Shown in pieces: positions 18,566-26,866 of a stretch of 64,000 bases of DNA (the first letter of the stretch is position 1; each line of letters begins with the position of its first letter). The position numbers and the translations under genes are program-made. The notes beneath the pieces were generated by a model. That model was not told the DNA's origin and searched no databases. It saw nothing but the letters and a program-made list of their open reading frames with translations. Source of the DNA: Candidatus Rhodobacter oscarellae (lineage in GTDB: Bacteria; Pseudomonadota; Alphaproteobacteria; Rhodobacterales; Rhodobacteraceae). Location of the stretch: NCBI RefSeq assembly GCF_001078595.1, contig NZ_LFTY01000002.1:2475773-2539772 (forward strand). The letters run 5' to 3'.

Positions 18566-19449
18566 TGGCCGGAGCCTCCTATTTCTAATGCTCTGATGCG
18601 GTGGAGATCCTCGACCGCCGGCGCTGCTAACCGAAGGGTCGGCCGAGCGGGGTCCCGCATGTCAAAATCTATGATGTTTCGGTCCAGCACGTCCTTGGCC
18701 TGGTCCAGCGCCATCACCTGCTGCAGCGTCTGCACCGCGCCCTGCTCTGGCAGAAGGATGCGCTGCTGCCGGTCAAGCGCCACGTCCCAGCGCCGCTCGC
18801 CCATGCGGACCAGCCCGCGCAGGCGTGGCTCCAAGGGCGTGGCCGCGGCGAAGAGCGCGAGCGCCTCCGGCACGGCCTGATCCGCCCCCTCGCCCACGAT
18901 CAGCGGCAGGTCGCGGCGCTGCGACCGATGCGTGATGGCGGCCACGCGGCGCCCGGTCTCGTCCAACAGCTCCAGCGTGCCACGGTTGCGCCAGACGATC
19001 GCCGGCATGCGCTCGGTCACCTCAAGCTGCAGGATGCCGCCCGCCTTGATGCGCAGCTCGGCCTGGGCGACGGCGTCGAGCTGCTCGACCACCGCTTTCA
19101 TGTCCTGCAGCTCCAGGTCAAAGCTGGAGATCGGGAAGTCCACCGGCAGCACCTCGCGGATGTCCTCGCCCAACTCCTCCGAGGCCCCGTCCACGGCCAT
19201 CGCCTTGACCATGAACTCGGGGCGCTCGGCGACGGCGCGTCGGATCTCGGCGATCTGCTCTTCGATGACGGCGCGGTTTTCCTCGACGCTAAAGACCCAC
19301 AGAAGGGCGAGCGCGATGCTTGCGATCGGCAAGCCATAGCGCACCATGCGCCGGAAGTTCGGCGTCAGCCACCAGCGCTGCACCCGGTAGGACAGGCGCG
19401 AGGGCGCCGGGTCGCGGCGCGCGGCGTCATGCGGGTTCACCGGTTGCAC
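18562..19449 (-). CDS. ftsQ: Cell division protein FtsQ
   Basis: A bitopic divisome protein: a short cytoplasmic tail, one membrane segment (YGLPIASIALALLWVF), then a periplasmic POTRA domain and the FtsQ beta domain. The open frame reaches 19476, deep in ddl. I choose the GTG at 19449 because GGAGG lies seven bases upstream; another GTG at 19440 would give a GTGA overlap with the ddl stop. About 295 residues. It links peptidoglycan synthases to the Z ring through FtsB and FtsL. Confidence 0.9.
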   Translation of the reverse strand: MQPVNPHDAARRDPAPSRLSYRVQRWWLTPNFRRMVRYGLPIASIALALLWVFSVEENRAVIEEQIAEIRRAVAERPEFMVKAMAVDGASEELGEDIREVLPVDFPISSFDLELQDMKAVVEQLDAVAQAELRIKAGGILQLEVTERMPAIVWRNRGTLELLDETGRRVAAITHRSQRRDLPLIVGEGADQAVPEALALFAAATPLEPRLRGLVRMGERRWDVALDRQQRILLPEQGAVQTLQQVMALDQAKDVLDRNIIDFDMRDPARPTLRLAAPAVEDLHRIRALEIGGSGQ

Positions 19450-20357
19450 GAGGCGTCCTCCACAAGCAAGCGGCACAATTGGCCAAAGGAGATGCCCATA
19501 TGCTCGGCCTGCTCCGGCGCCAGCGATGTGGGCGTCATGCCGGGCTGGGTGTTGGTCTCCAGGATGATGAGCCCGTCGAGCCCCTTCTCCTCGTCCCAGC
19601 GGTAATCGGTGCGGGTCAGCCCGCGGCAGCCCAGCACGTTATGGGCGCGCTTGGCGTAGGACAGGCAGGCGTCAAAGATCTCCTGCGGAATATCGGCGGG
19701 CAGCACATGGCGCGAGCCGCCCGCGTCGTATTTCGCGTGGTAGTCATACCAGCTGTCGGTGATGATATCCGTGACCGTCAGCGCCATGTCGCCGATCACC
19801 GCCGTGGTCAGCTCGCGCCCGGCCACATAGCTTTCGACCATCACCCGCTCGGGCATCTCCTCGTTGAGGAAGGGCGGCTGGTTGGCGCTCTTCTGCACGA
19901 TGTAGATGCCGACGCTAGAGCCCTCGTTATTGGGCTTCACCACGTAAGGCGGCTGCATGATGTGGCGGGCCTGGACCTCGGACTTGTCGGCGATCACCGA
20001 ATGCGCCACCGGCAGCCCCGCGGCGCGCAGCGCGGCCTTGGTGCGCTCCTTGTCCATCGCGAGGGCCGAGGCCAGCACGCCGGAATGCGTATAGGGGATC
20101 CGCAGCCACTCCAGGATGCCTTGGACGCAGCCATCTTCGCCCCAGCGCCCATGCAGCGCGTTAAAGCACACATCCGGCTGGATCTCGCCCAGGCGCGCGA
20201 CAATGTCGGCGCCAGCGTCCAGCTCGACCACCTCAAATCCTTCGCCCCGCAGCGCTTCGGCGCATTCATGCCCCGTCGATAGCGACACCTCGCGCTCAGC
20301 CGAGGGACCACCCATCAATACAGCAACTTTCGGGGATGTCCTGCCCGACGTTCCCAC
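19437..20357 (-). CDS. ddl: D-alanine-D-alanine ligase
   Basis: An ATP-grasp ligase of 306 residues that joins two D-alanines for the peptidoglycan stem peptide. It shows MGGPSAEREVSLSTG at 15-29, the central ATP-binding segments (VVKPNNEGSSVGIY) and the late metal-binding segment ILETNTQPGMT. It is followed with overlap by ftsQ and preceded by murB after a 75-base gap, the classic dcw cluster order. Confidence 0.95.
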   Translation of the reverse strand: MGTSGRTSPKVAVLMGGPSAEREVSLSTGHECAEALRGEGFEVVELDAGADIVARLGEIQPDVCFNALHGRWGEDGCVQGILEWLRIPYTHSGVLASALAMDKERTKAALRAAGLPVAHSVIADKSEVQARHIMQPPYVVKPNNEGSSVGIYIVQKSANQPPFLNEEMPERVMVESYVAGRELTTAVIGDMALTVTDIITDSWYDYHAKYDAGGSRHVLPADIPQEIFDACLSYAKRAHNVLGCRGLTRTDYRWDEEKGLDGLIILETNTQPGMTPTSLAPEQAEHMGISFGQLCRLLVEDASCNR

Positions 20358-20432
20358 GTTTGCCTGCCTTGTTGCCCCTGGCCTAAATGCTTGACCTTGT
20401 TGGGCTTTAAACCTCTGGGCCGTGCGGCCCTT

Positions 20433-21365
20433 TTATGCCTGTCCGGGTTCTCCGACCCGGATCACTTCCCATTCTAACTGAATCTTGCTGTTTTGAAACA
20501 CCTTTTTTCGCACCAGCTCGCCCAGCGCCTCCAGCTCGGCGGCGGTGGCGCCCTCGGCGTTGGTCAGGAAGTTGGGGTGCTTGTCCGACATCATCGCCCC
20601 GCCCAGGCGATGCCCGCGCAGCCCGGCCTCGTCGATCAGCTTCCAGGCCTTCAGCTCGTGAGTGTCATCGGCCTGCCCGGTCGAGCTGAACCCGGCGGGG
20701 TTGCGAAAGGTCGACCCGGCGGTGCGGTCCTTGGTGGGCTGGGTGGCGTCGCGCTTGGCCAGCTGCTCTTCCATCTTTGTTTTCAAGGCGTTGGCGTCGC
20801 CGCGCGGGGCGCGGAAAGTGGCCTGGGCCAGCACCCAGCCGTCGGGCAGCGCGGATTGGCGGTAGGCGAATTGCAGGTCATCGGCGCTCAGCGTGACGAC
20901 CTCCCCGGACCGCGTAACCGCCTGAGCGGAAACGAAAACATCCGCCACATAAGAGCCATAGCAGCCCGCATTCATGCGCACAGCGCCGCCGATGGCGCCC
21001 GGAATGGTGCGCAAAAAGGTCAGGTCCAGCCCGGCCTCCGCCGCCTTGCGCGCGACATGCGCGTCCAAGGCGGCCGCGCCACAGACCACCATATCCCCCT
21101 GAATTTCAATGGAATTAAAGCCCCGCCCCAGGCGGATCACCACGGCACGAATGCCGCCATCGCGCACGATAAGGTTCGAACCCACTCCGATGGGAAAGAC
21201 CGGTACGTCGCCGGGCAAGGCGCGCAGAAAGCCGGACAAATCCTCGATATCGGCGGGCTGAAACAGCACATCCGCCGGGCCACCCACCCGCAGCCAAGTG
21301 AGATCGCCCAAGGCCCGGTCGGGGGTCAGCGTCCCGCGGACGCCTGGAAGCGCAGAGATATCCAT
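20433..21365 (-). CDS. murB: UDP-N-acetylenolpyruvoylglucosamine reductase
   Basis: An FAD enzyme that reduces enolpyruvyl-UDP-GlcNAc to UDP-MurNAc. Visible are the FAD-binding segment [19 protein letters not shown], the proton-donor serine in TAGSTFRNP, and the late glutamate in LEWEV. I start at the ATG giving MDISALPGV; the frame continues to a TTG at 21401 without a better ribosome site. About 310 residues, normal. It heads the minus-strand division cluster in this window; the murC/murG genes that often precede it are not adjacent. Confidence 0.93.
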   Translation of the reverse strand: MDISALPGVRGTLTPDRALGDLTWLRVGGPADVLFQPADIEDLSGFLRALPGDVPVFPIGVGSNLIVRDGGIRAVVIRLGRGFNSIEIQGDMVVCGAAALDAHVARKAAEAGLDLTFLRTIPGAIGGAVRMNAGCYGSYVADVFVSAQAVTRSGEVVTLSADDLQFAYRQSALPDGWVLAQATFRAPRGDANALKTKMEEQLAKRDATQPTKDRTAGSTFRNPAGFSSTGQADDTHELKAWKLIDEAGLRGHRLGGAMMSDKHPNFLTNAEGATAAELEALGELVRKKVFQNSKIQLEWEVIRVGEPGQA

Positions 21366-21410
21366 CCCGCGAGGCCTAAGCGCTCGGCCCCGCGCTGACA
21401 AGGGCCCGGG

Positions 21411-22094
21411 TCACCGGTTGTAGCCGCGCGCCAAGCGCGCCGGGTCCGCGCCCAGCAGGTAGCGCGCCAGCGTCCAGAGGTTGCGCGCGCCGCGGCGCAG
21501 CCAGCCCTCGCGCTGATATCTCTCGGCGTCGGTAAGTGCGCGGCCCGGCAGCGCCAGCAGCCGCCCGCGCAAAGCGCGCGCCAGCGCCACGTCCTCCATC
21601 AGCGGGATGTCGGCATAGCCGCCGACCTCGTCATAAAGCGCCCGCGCGATCAGCAGCCCCTGATCGCCATAGGGCAGCCCGAAGCGGCGCGCCCGCAGGT
21701 TGGCCCAGCCCGCCACCAGGGCGGGCGCCAGGCCTTGGGCGCGGAACTCCAGCCGAAAGTAACCCGCCTTGTCCGGCGCGCTGTTAATGTGGCGCAAGGC
21801 CTGCTCTGCCCAACCCGGCGCCAGCCAGGTATCGGCATGCACCACCAGCACCCAATCGCCGCCGCTGGCCTCTACGCCGCGGCGCAGCTGCCCGCCCCGC
21901 CCCGCCGCGCCGGTGACCCAGACCGCGCCGGCCTGCTCGGCCACCTTGCGTGTGGCGTCCGCAGAGCCGCCATCAGAGATCACCAGCTCGCGGATCAGCC
22001 CGGCCTCCAGCCCCTCGCCCAGCGCGCCCAGCGTGGCGGGCAGCGCCCCCTCGGCGTTCAGGGTCGGGATCACGATAGAGATTGGCGCGCGCAT
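21411..22094 (-). CDS. TIGR04283-type glycosyltransferase family 2
   Basis: A GT-A fold glycosyltransferase of about 228 residues. It starts with SIVIPTLNAE, has the DGGSAD nucleotide-binding segment and the metal-binding D-x-D-like HADTWL, and lacks membrane spans, matching the short TIGR04283 group. I place the start at the ATG at 22094, since upstream codons of the long open frame are unlike the family. Acceptor and donor are unknown. It is divergent from the next gene with a 63-base promoter gap. Confidence 0.8.
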   Translation of the reverse strand: MRAPISIVIPTLNAEGALPATLGALGEGLEAGLIRELVISDGGSADATRKVAEQAGAVWVTGAAGRGGQLRRGVEASGGDWVLVVHADTWLAPGWAEQALRHINSAPDKAGYFRLEFRAQGLAPALVAGWANLRARRFGLPYGDQGLLIARALYDEVGGYADIPLMEDVALARALRGRLLALPGRALTDAERYQREGWLRRGARNLWTLARYLLGADPARLARGYNR

Positions 22095-22157
22095 CTGGCT
22101 CTTTCCCTTGGGCTCGCGCCCCCTATAGTACCGCCCGAGCAAAGGAAGGAACCCCAC

Positions 22158-22916
22158 ATGCAGGCCGACCGCGACACCGACCGCCAGATTCTGCGCATTA
22201 GCGGCGCGGATCGGATGGAATTCCTGCAAGGGCTGGTGACCAATGACGTGGCCGGGCTGCAAGACGGGCTGGTCTACGCCGCGCTTTTGACGCCGCAGGG
22301 CAAGTACATGGCGGATTTCTTCCTGGTCCCAGGCGAGGAGGATGCGGTTTTGCTGGATGTGCAGGCCGACCTTGCCGCTGGCGTGGCGCAGCGCCTGGGG
22401 ATGTACAAGCTGCGCGCGGATGTGCAGATCGCGCCATTGCCGCTAGAGGTCTATCGCGGGGCGGATGCCCCGCCGCCGCCCAAGGCGTGGCCCGACCCGC
22501 GCGACCCCGCACTCGGGTGGCGGCATTATGGCGCGCTAGAGGCCACGCCCGCCGGGATCGACTGGGCCGCGCTGGAGATCGCCCAGGCCGTGCCCGCCAC
22601 CGGCGCCGAGCTGGTCCCCAATGACAGCTACATCCTAGAGATGGGGTTCGAGCGCCTCAACGGCGTGGACTTCAAGAAGGGCTGCTATGTTGGCCAGGAG
22701 GTCACCGCGCGGATGAAGCACAAAACCTCGCTGCGCAAGGGGCTGGCCCGGGTGTCCGTCGAGGGCGCGGCGGTGCCGGGCACCGCGATCACCTCCGCCG
22801 GCAAGCCGGTTGGCATGCTGCATCGCATCGCGGGCGGGCACGCGCTCGCCTACCTGCGCTTTGATCGGGCCGAGGGCGACTTGCAGGCGGGCGACGCCGT
22901 GGTGCGGCGGCTTTAG
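22158..22916 (+). CDS. ygfZ: YgfZ/GcvT folate-binding protein
   Basis: A 252-residue protein of the YgfZ/CAF17 family, folate-dependent helpers in assembly or repair of 4Fe-4S proteins. The family signature KGCYVGQEVTARM is intact, with the conserved cysteine. It lies alone between a divergent glycosyltransferase and a convergent efp. The start has AAGGAAGGA upstream. Aminomethyltransferase (GcvT) itself is excluded by the short length and the signature. Confidence 0.87.
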   Translation: MQADRDTDRQILRISGADRMEFLQGLVTNDVAGLQDGLVYAALLTPQGKYMADFFLVPGEEDAVLLDVQADLAAGVAQRLGMYKLRADVQIAPLPLEVYRGADAPPPPKAWPDPRDPALGWRHYGALEATPAGIDWAALEIAQAVPATGAELVPNDSYILEMGFERLNGVDFKKGCYVGQEVTARMKHKTSLRKGLARVSVEGAAVPGTAITSAGKPVGMLHRIAGGHALAYLRFDRAEGDLQAGDAVVRRL

Positions 22917-22966
22917 GGCCAGACCACCGCGCGCTCTGTTAACCACGCGCTTTGGCCCGTCAGTGC

Positions 22967-23004
22967 CCGACGAAAAGCCGACGTTTTGCCGACAAAAAGC
23001 CGAC
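22967..23004 (+). repeat. CCGAC array with 11-base period
   Basis: Four copies of CCGAC start at 22967, 22978, 22989 and 23000, exactly 11 bases apart and separated by short A- or T-runs. They lie in the ygfZ-efp convergent gap. A similar array in the opposite orientation is at 52592-52641. Function unknown. Confidence 0.75.
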
Positions 23005-23106
23005 ACCGGTTTTGCCAAGAAAATAAGGGATTAACCCCCGATTCGCGCCGTGCGCCTCCGGAACGGATGCACGCGGCGTTAGGATTTGGTTAGGACATGC
23101 CGAGGG

Positions 23107-23670
23107 TCAGGCCCGCTCGGAATACTCCATCGACAGCGTGTCGACGATGATCTTCTCGTCTTGGCCCACGAAGGGCGGCACCATGACGCGCACGCCATTG
23201 TCCAGCACGGCGGGCTTGAACGAGTTCGCCGCGGTCTGGCCTTTGACCACCGGCTCGGTCTCGACGATGGTGCAGGTGACCTTCTGCGGCAGGGCGGCGC
23301 TCAGCGCCTCGGCCTCGTAATACTCGATCTGCACGATCATGCCGTCCTGCAGGAAGGGGCGGCGCTCGCCCAGGATCTCGGCGGGCAGCTCGATCTGCTC
23401 ATAGGTCTCGTTGTCCATGAAAACCAGCATGCCGTCGCTCTCGTAAAGGAACTGCTGGTCCTTCTGCTCGAGGCGCACGCGCTCAACTTTATCCGCCGAT
23501 CTAAACCTTTCGTTAAGCTTTGATCCGTTACGGAGGTTCCTCAATTCGACCTGTGCAAAGGCGCCGCCCTTGCCAGGTTTCACGTGATCGACTTTCACAG
23601 CAGCCCAAAGGCCGTCGTTATGCTCAAGAACGTTACCCGGGCGGATCTCGTTTCCGTTGATTTTCGGCAT
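23107..23670 (-). CDS. efp: Elongation factor P
   Basis: EF-P relieves ribosome stalling at polyproline stretches. It is 187 residues with three beta-barrel domains. The modification loop reads VKPGKGGAF with lysine at position 34, so EpmA-type beta-lysylation is expected rather than rhamnosylation of an arginine. Several proteins encoded here (FtsZ, the lipoprotein at 62.3 kb) contain short proline runs that could depend on it. Confidence 0.96.
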   Translation of the reverse strand: MPKINGNEIRPGNVLEHNDGLWAAVKVDHVKPGKGGAFAQVELRNLRNGSKLNERFRSADKVERVRLEQKDQQFLYESDGMLVFMDNETYEQIELPAEILGERRPFLQDGMIVQIEYYEAEALSAALPQKVTCTIVETEPVVKGQTAANSFKPAVLDNGVRVMVPPFVGQDEKIIVDTLSMEYSERA

Positions 23671-23887
23671 GTGTCAAAACCATGGCAAAAGGTTGAAGAG
23701 AAGTTGGCGCCCCCTATATCTTTGCATGGGTGACGAGGCAAGCCGACTAAATGCAGTGTGAGAGCGCTAACAGGTATGCACTAGACGCATATCAGACATT
23801 CCAAATGGGAAATACCGAATCGCTCAGAACACGCCATATTGGCCGCCACGCCAGAAAACAAGAATATCAAGGTTAAAGGACGACGAA

Positions 23888-24217
23888 ATGAGTGATTTCG
23901 TTGATGGAACAGCATTCAACTTCGAACAAGGGCAACGCTCCCGCAAGCTTTTTGCTGCGGTCGTGCTGGCCGCGTTGGATGATGCGATCGCCGACGACAA
24001 GAAATACGGCAACGGGCCAGAGCAGATTGCCCGTTGGGCGCGCTCTCGTGATGGGCGCGAGGTTCTCTCCTGCGCCGGGATCGACCCGAACGAGCGCGTT
24101 GTGAACGGGCTTATGGAGTTCGTGGGCAAAGGTGTGCGCACCTCGGTGGCGCTAAGCCGCGAGGAAAGCGAACGCCGCAATGCCGCGCTGCTGGCCGAGC
24201 AGGCCGAAGCCGCTTAA
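23888..24217 (+). CDS. Small conserved protein (DUF6280-like)
   Basis: A 109-residue soluble, charged protein without signal peptide or membrane span. It contains AVVLAALDDAIAD and QIARWARSRDGREVLSCAGIDP and resembles a small family widespread in Rhodobacterales that I recall as DUF6280; this name is from memory. No function is known. It is monocistronic and followed by a strong terminator. Confidence 0.75.
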   Translation: MSDFVDGTAFNFEQGQRSRKLFAAVVLAALDDAIADDKKYGNGPEQIARWARSRDGREVLSCAGIDPNERVVNGLMEFVGKGVRTSVALSREESERRNAALLAEQAEAA

Positions 24218-24240
24218 GTCACAGCCGTGACTGTAACAAG

Positions 24241-24270
24241 GCGCGCCCTTAGCGGGGCGCGCTTTGCTTT
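24241..24270 (+). terminator. Terminator after the DUF6280-like gene
   Basis: The stem GCGCGCCC / GGGCGCGC with a short loop is followed by TTTGCTTT, 23 bases after the stop codon. Confidence 0.8.
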
Positions 24271-24385
24271 GGGGCATAGCCGCCCGGCTCGAGCTTTACG
24301 GCCCGAGCATGAGGCCGTGGAGTAGCCCCCCCCATAATGGTCCACCAATAGGGATTGATCTGTCCCGCATATTGGAGGGCCCGCG

Positions 24386-24676
24386 ATGGCAAAAAACGAT
24401 ATAATTCAAGGCGTTCCGCCATTTCTTAGGGGGATGCCGAAGAATGAACAGATTGGCTTCGCCGTCCATCGTCCAGTACCGTCTTCAAACGCTCCGCTCA
24501 TCGCGACGCTTTCCTTCCTGCAGCATGTACAGAAATGCACTGGGATCGATATCCGTGTGCATGTTCTTAACAACAATGACGGCCCGCGGCTCCGCGCCGA
24601 GAACAACCACTACATCCCGACCGGTCAATTGGCGAAGTGGAGCCACCTGGCGAAGCAAAAGATTTCAGCGCGTTAG
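24386..24676 (+). CDS. Hypothetical protein, 96 residues
   Basis: An open frame with a good ribosome site (GGAGGG) before its ATG. The protein is basic and soluble, with no motif I recognise. Codon use is less GC-biased than in the core genes to the left, and it marks the beginning of the accessory zone. It could be a real small gene or chance; the ribosome site is the main support. Confidence 0.5.
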   Translation: MAKNDIIQGVPPFLRGMPKNEQIGFAVHRPVPSSNAPLIATLSFLQHVQKCTGIDIRVHVLNNNDGPRLRAENNHYIPTGQLAKWSHLAKQKISAR

Positions 24677-24791
24677 GCGGTAAGGTGCCTGTCGAATTTC
24701 CTGGATAATCAATCGCGGACCCAACACATAGCCAAGCCCAGCATTCGCGCCCTAGCTGGATCTTTGCGGGGCGGGATGCGCCTAGGTCTGT

Positions 24792-24968
24792 CTAAAGGAA
24801 CCCAAGAGCCCCTCCTTCGCCGCCCTGTTCATAAAGTTCTTTGAATCCGCAAGAGCGGTCCCGCGAGCACCCCATCACATTGCAGGCCCGCGAGACAGAC
24901 CCGAGCGGCTTTGCAAGTTCCAGCCACCCGTGCTTCGGTTTGGTGATCTTCTATTGAATGCTTGTCAT
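24792..24968 (-). pseudogene. IS481-family transposase N-terminal remnant
   Basis: The minus strand starts ATG, meets an in-frame TAG after five codons, then reads ITKPKHGWLELAKPLG, SRACNVMGCSRD and FKELYEQGGE. This is the helix-turn-helix N-terminus of IS481-family transposases. It then stops at a TAG. The DDE catalytic domain is absent. Confidence 0.75.
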
Positions 24969-25008
24969 GGGTCGACACTCCTTGTTGCGCTCGACAAGGG
25001 CAGAAATG

Positions 25009-25245
25009 TCAGATCAAGTCGCGTGCTTCACAACTGATCCAGGCTTCACCCAATCCGTTGAGGACCGCCGAGTTGTTTTGATGCTTAAATTCGATTGATC
25101 CTTTGGATCATCCGATCACATCCTACAGGGCCCGGTTCTGGGCCGCCTCATTGTATCTGTTACCCGCCAACTTATCAGAAAGCATGGAGAAATAGTCCGC
25201 CACGATGGCGTCGATTTCCAAGTCTGACCATTCCGCACGGCTCAT
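25009..25245 (-). pseudogene. Decayed gene with EIDAIVADYF / GSIEFKHQN motifs
   Basis: One minus-strand frame reads MSRAEWSDLEIDAIVADYFS, runs into TAG (25123-25125) and TGA, and continues in the same frame as GSIEFKHQNNSAVLNGLGEA. I recall these two blocks together at the N-terminus of a family of uncharacterised, partly restriction-related proteins (some with DUF3883); the name is uncertain. Two nonsense codons and a truncated C-terminus mark it as dead. Confidence 0.55.
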
Positions 25246-25340
25246 GGCACCAGGCTATGCAACGGGTTTTCTGATGTCGCGAGAAGGAATTTTTGCGGAC
25301 TGCGATGTAAATTGGGTGACGGAATTTTAAATGAGTATTA

Positions 25341-25360
25341 GAAGCGAGTACCGGAATAGA
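25341..25360. repeat. Distal att-like copy of the tRNA-Cys 3' end
   Basis: GCGAGTACCGGAAT (25344-25357) is identical to 43035-43048 in the tRNA-Cys gene, and the 20-base context differs at only two positions. It has the orientation expected of the displaced tRNA 3' end left by integrase-mediated insertion. Confidence 0.7.
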
Positions 25361-25517
25361 GTAATTTCTATATAATCGTTTAATAACAATGACTTATGCG
25401 CGGTGCATCCTCCTTGTTATTCGCTTCGCATCCTCCGAATGCAACGATTTGAACGACACATTGTTCGCCATTTTCCCTCGTCATTGATCAACGCGCAGCG
25501 GTGCTGGGTGTCGTATT

Positions 25518-25625
25518 TTACTTTCCATCAACGAACTCCTGGAGCGGTCCATCAATGAACTGGTTTGGTTTGCGCCCATTGTAGACGCCAGCCGCCTTGG
25601 CTTTGGCGATCCCCTCCACCCCATC
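25518..25625 (-). pseudogene. Serine recombinase C-terminal fragment
   Basis: The minus strand encodes GVEGIAKAKAAGVYNGRKP, nearly identical to the segment just before the helix-turn-helix of the intact resolvase at 39.1-39.7 kb (MEGIAKAKAAGVYKGRR). The catalytic domain is missing and the tail is unrelated. Confidence 0.7.
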
Positions 25626-26108
25626 CCCGAGGCTGACGTCAACGACCTTGGGGGATGGGCTGGACAGAAGACGTCCAACTCGGTCTATGACCACGGACTG
25701 TTGGAAGAGCAGCTTACTGAACGACAGCAGTTTGTGTGGGGCGCTCTGGAGCGGGGTGGGTATCTGGAGGGGTTCTGAGCGCAACTGGCCTCGTCTTTCC
25801 CGGTTCCGGCCCGGAACCACAACTGCGTTGCAGTTTATCGTCGATTGGTCGAAAACCGGTCCCAGCCCGAAACGGAAATGGCAGACCAGCACGTTGGGCG
25901 GGAAGCCGCCGTTCGCGGCCGATGCGAAGACGCCGTCATCCGCGATCAGAGCGGACATCCAAGTTTCAGTTATCCATCGGCTCTTTCGTCCGTTGAGAAT
26001 TTCCAGTAGAATCGCAAGAAACAGACAATCCGTGCATTCTCAAGCTGTCCCGCCTCTTCGGTAGGGTTCTACAGCTCTGCCCCGACGTTTTTTGTCGGGG
26101 GATATGGA

Positions 26109-26348
26109 ATGATCGACATGGGGTTTTTGAGTGTCATCAGACGCCGGGCATTTCGTGACCAAATGCCAATCAGAGAAATAGCCCAGCGGACGAGTCTTTC
26201 TTGCTGGAAAATCGCGGGCGAAACCGAGGTCCGAAAGATCAGCCTGTCTACAAGAGGATCAATGAAGCGCATCGGCTTGTCCCCATCAGTCCAATCCTCA
26301 AGGCGATCTGGAAACGGGTTACCTGCTCGAAAGACACTCCTTAAATAG
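26109..26348 (+). pseudogene. IS21-type IstA N-terminal remnant
   Basis: The frame begins MGFLSVIRRRAFRDQM followed by PIREIAQRTSLS, the N-terminal helix-turn-helix of IS21-family IstA transposases. After about 30 residues the similarity is lost; the rest of the frame is unrelated or shifted. No IstB is present. Confidence 0.6.
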
Positions 26349-26448
26349 ATCCAAACATGCCACCCTCCGATCCTTATCAAACAGCATACATAAATTGGAG
26401 TTTTCGCCTAACCTTAGCTGGCTGCGGTTATTTTTCGACCATTTTGAC

Positions 26449-26462
26449 TGAATGTTCATTCA
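26449..26462. promoter_or_regulatory. TetR-type palindrome (TGAATG-TT-CATTCA)
   Basis: A perfect inverted repeat whose half-site matches the palindrome at 32550-32567 just upstream of the tetR gene. It precedes the phosphatase remnant and the ABC operon and is a candidate shared operator. Confidence 0.5.
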
Positions 26463-26576
26463 TCTGTTACAACCTACCCATAGCAAGTCGTTGAGCCAAT
26501 CTTCCGGCAGGGAACAAAGACGTTGAGCCAAAATCTAAATGATGTCTGATGTAGCGTATATCTCGAAACGGGCCCA

Positions 26577-26822
26577 CGCATCAAAAAGGCGCTGGAACGA
26601 CTTGAGCATGGCTCACGCCAAGCCGGGCAAGACATCACGGCTTTGTCGCGCCTCTGGAATTGCCATGCATCAACGATCACAGGCTTCCTCGCCGCGCTCG
26701 ATGAAAGTTATGGGGGAGCGGTGCCCTACCTCGCGTCTTGCGGTCTTCCTGAAAAAGACAGCGCGATCCTCAAGAACAAGCTCAAGAGCCTTGTCGAGCA
26801 TGACCTCAAAGATATCGCCTAG
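26577..26822 (+). pseudogene. Tyrosine phosphatase-like C-terminal fragment
   Basis: One frame without a start reads RIKKALERLEHGSRQAG, then ITGFLAALDESYGGAVPYL and a Leu/Lys-rich end. It resembles the C-terminal helices of bacterial tyrosine/serine phosphatases (Y_phosphatase3 type), where an x-LDxxYGS-x-xxYL pattern follows the catalytic domain. The catalytic HCxxGKDR part is missing. It lies 44 bases before the ABC operon. Confidence 0.45.
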
Positions 26823-26866
26823 GCCACTATCATTCTTTCACCCTAGCAAATGAAGGGACTATCTCA

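Larger units (their letters stand above)
24677..26866. other. Gene-poor stretch with decayed mobile DNA
   Basis: About 2.2 kb without an intact gene. From left to right it holds an IS481-type remnant, a decayed gene of unknown family, the distal tRNA-Cys att-like repeat, an AT-rich segment (25300-25480), a resolvase C-terminal fragment, an IstA-like fragment, a TetR-operator-like palindrome and a phosphatase-like fragment. The pieces between are not interpretable. Confidence 0.6.

Noticed and set aside
25518-25958. 146-codon minus-strand open frame
   Set aside because: Only its last 35 codons resemble anything (resolvase tail); the rest is unrelated, so I annotate a fragment and not a gene.
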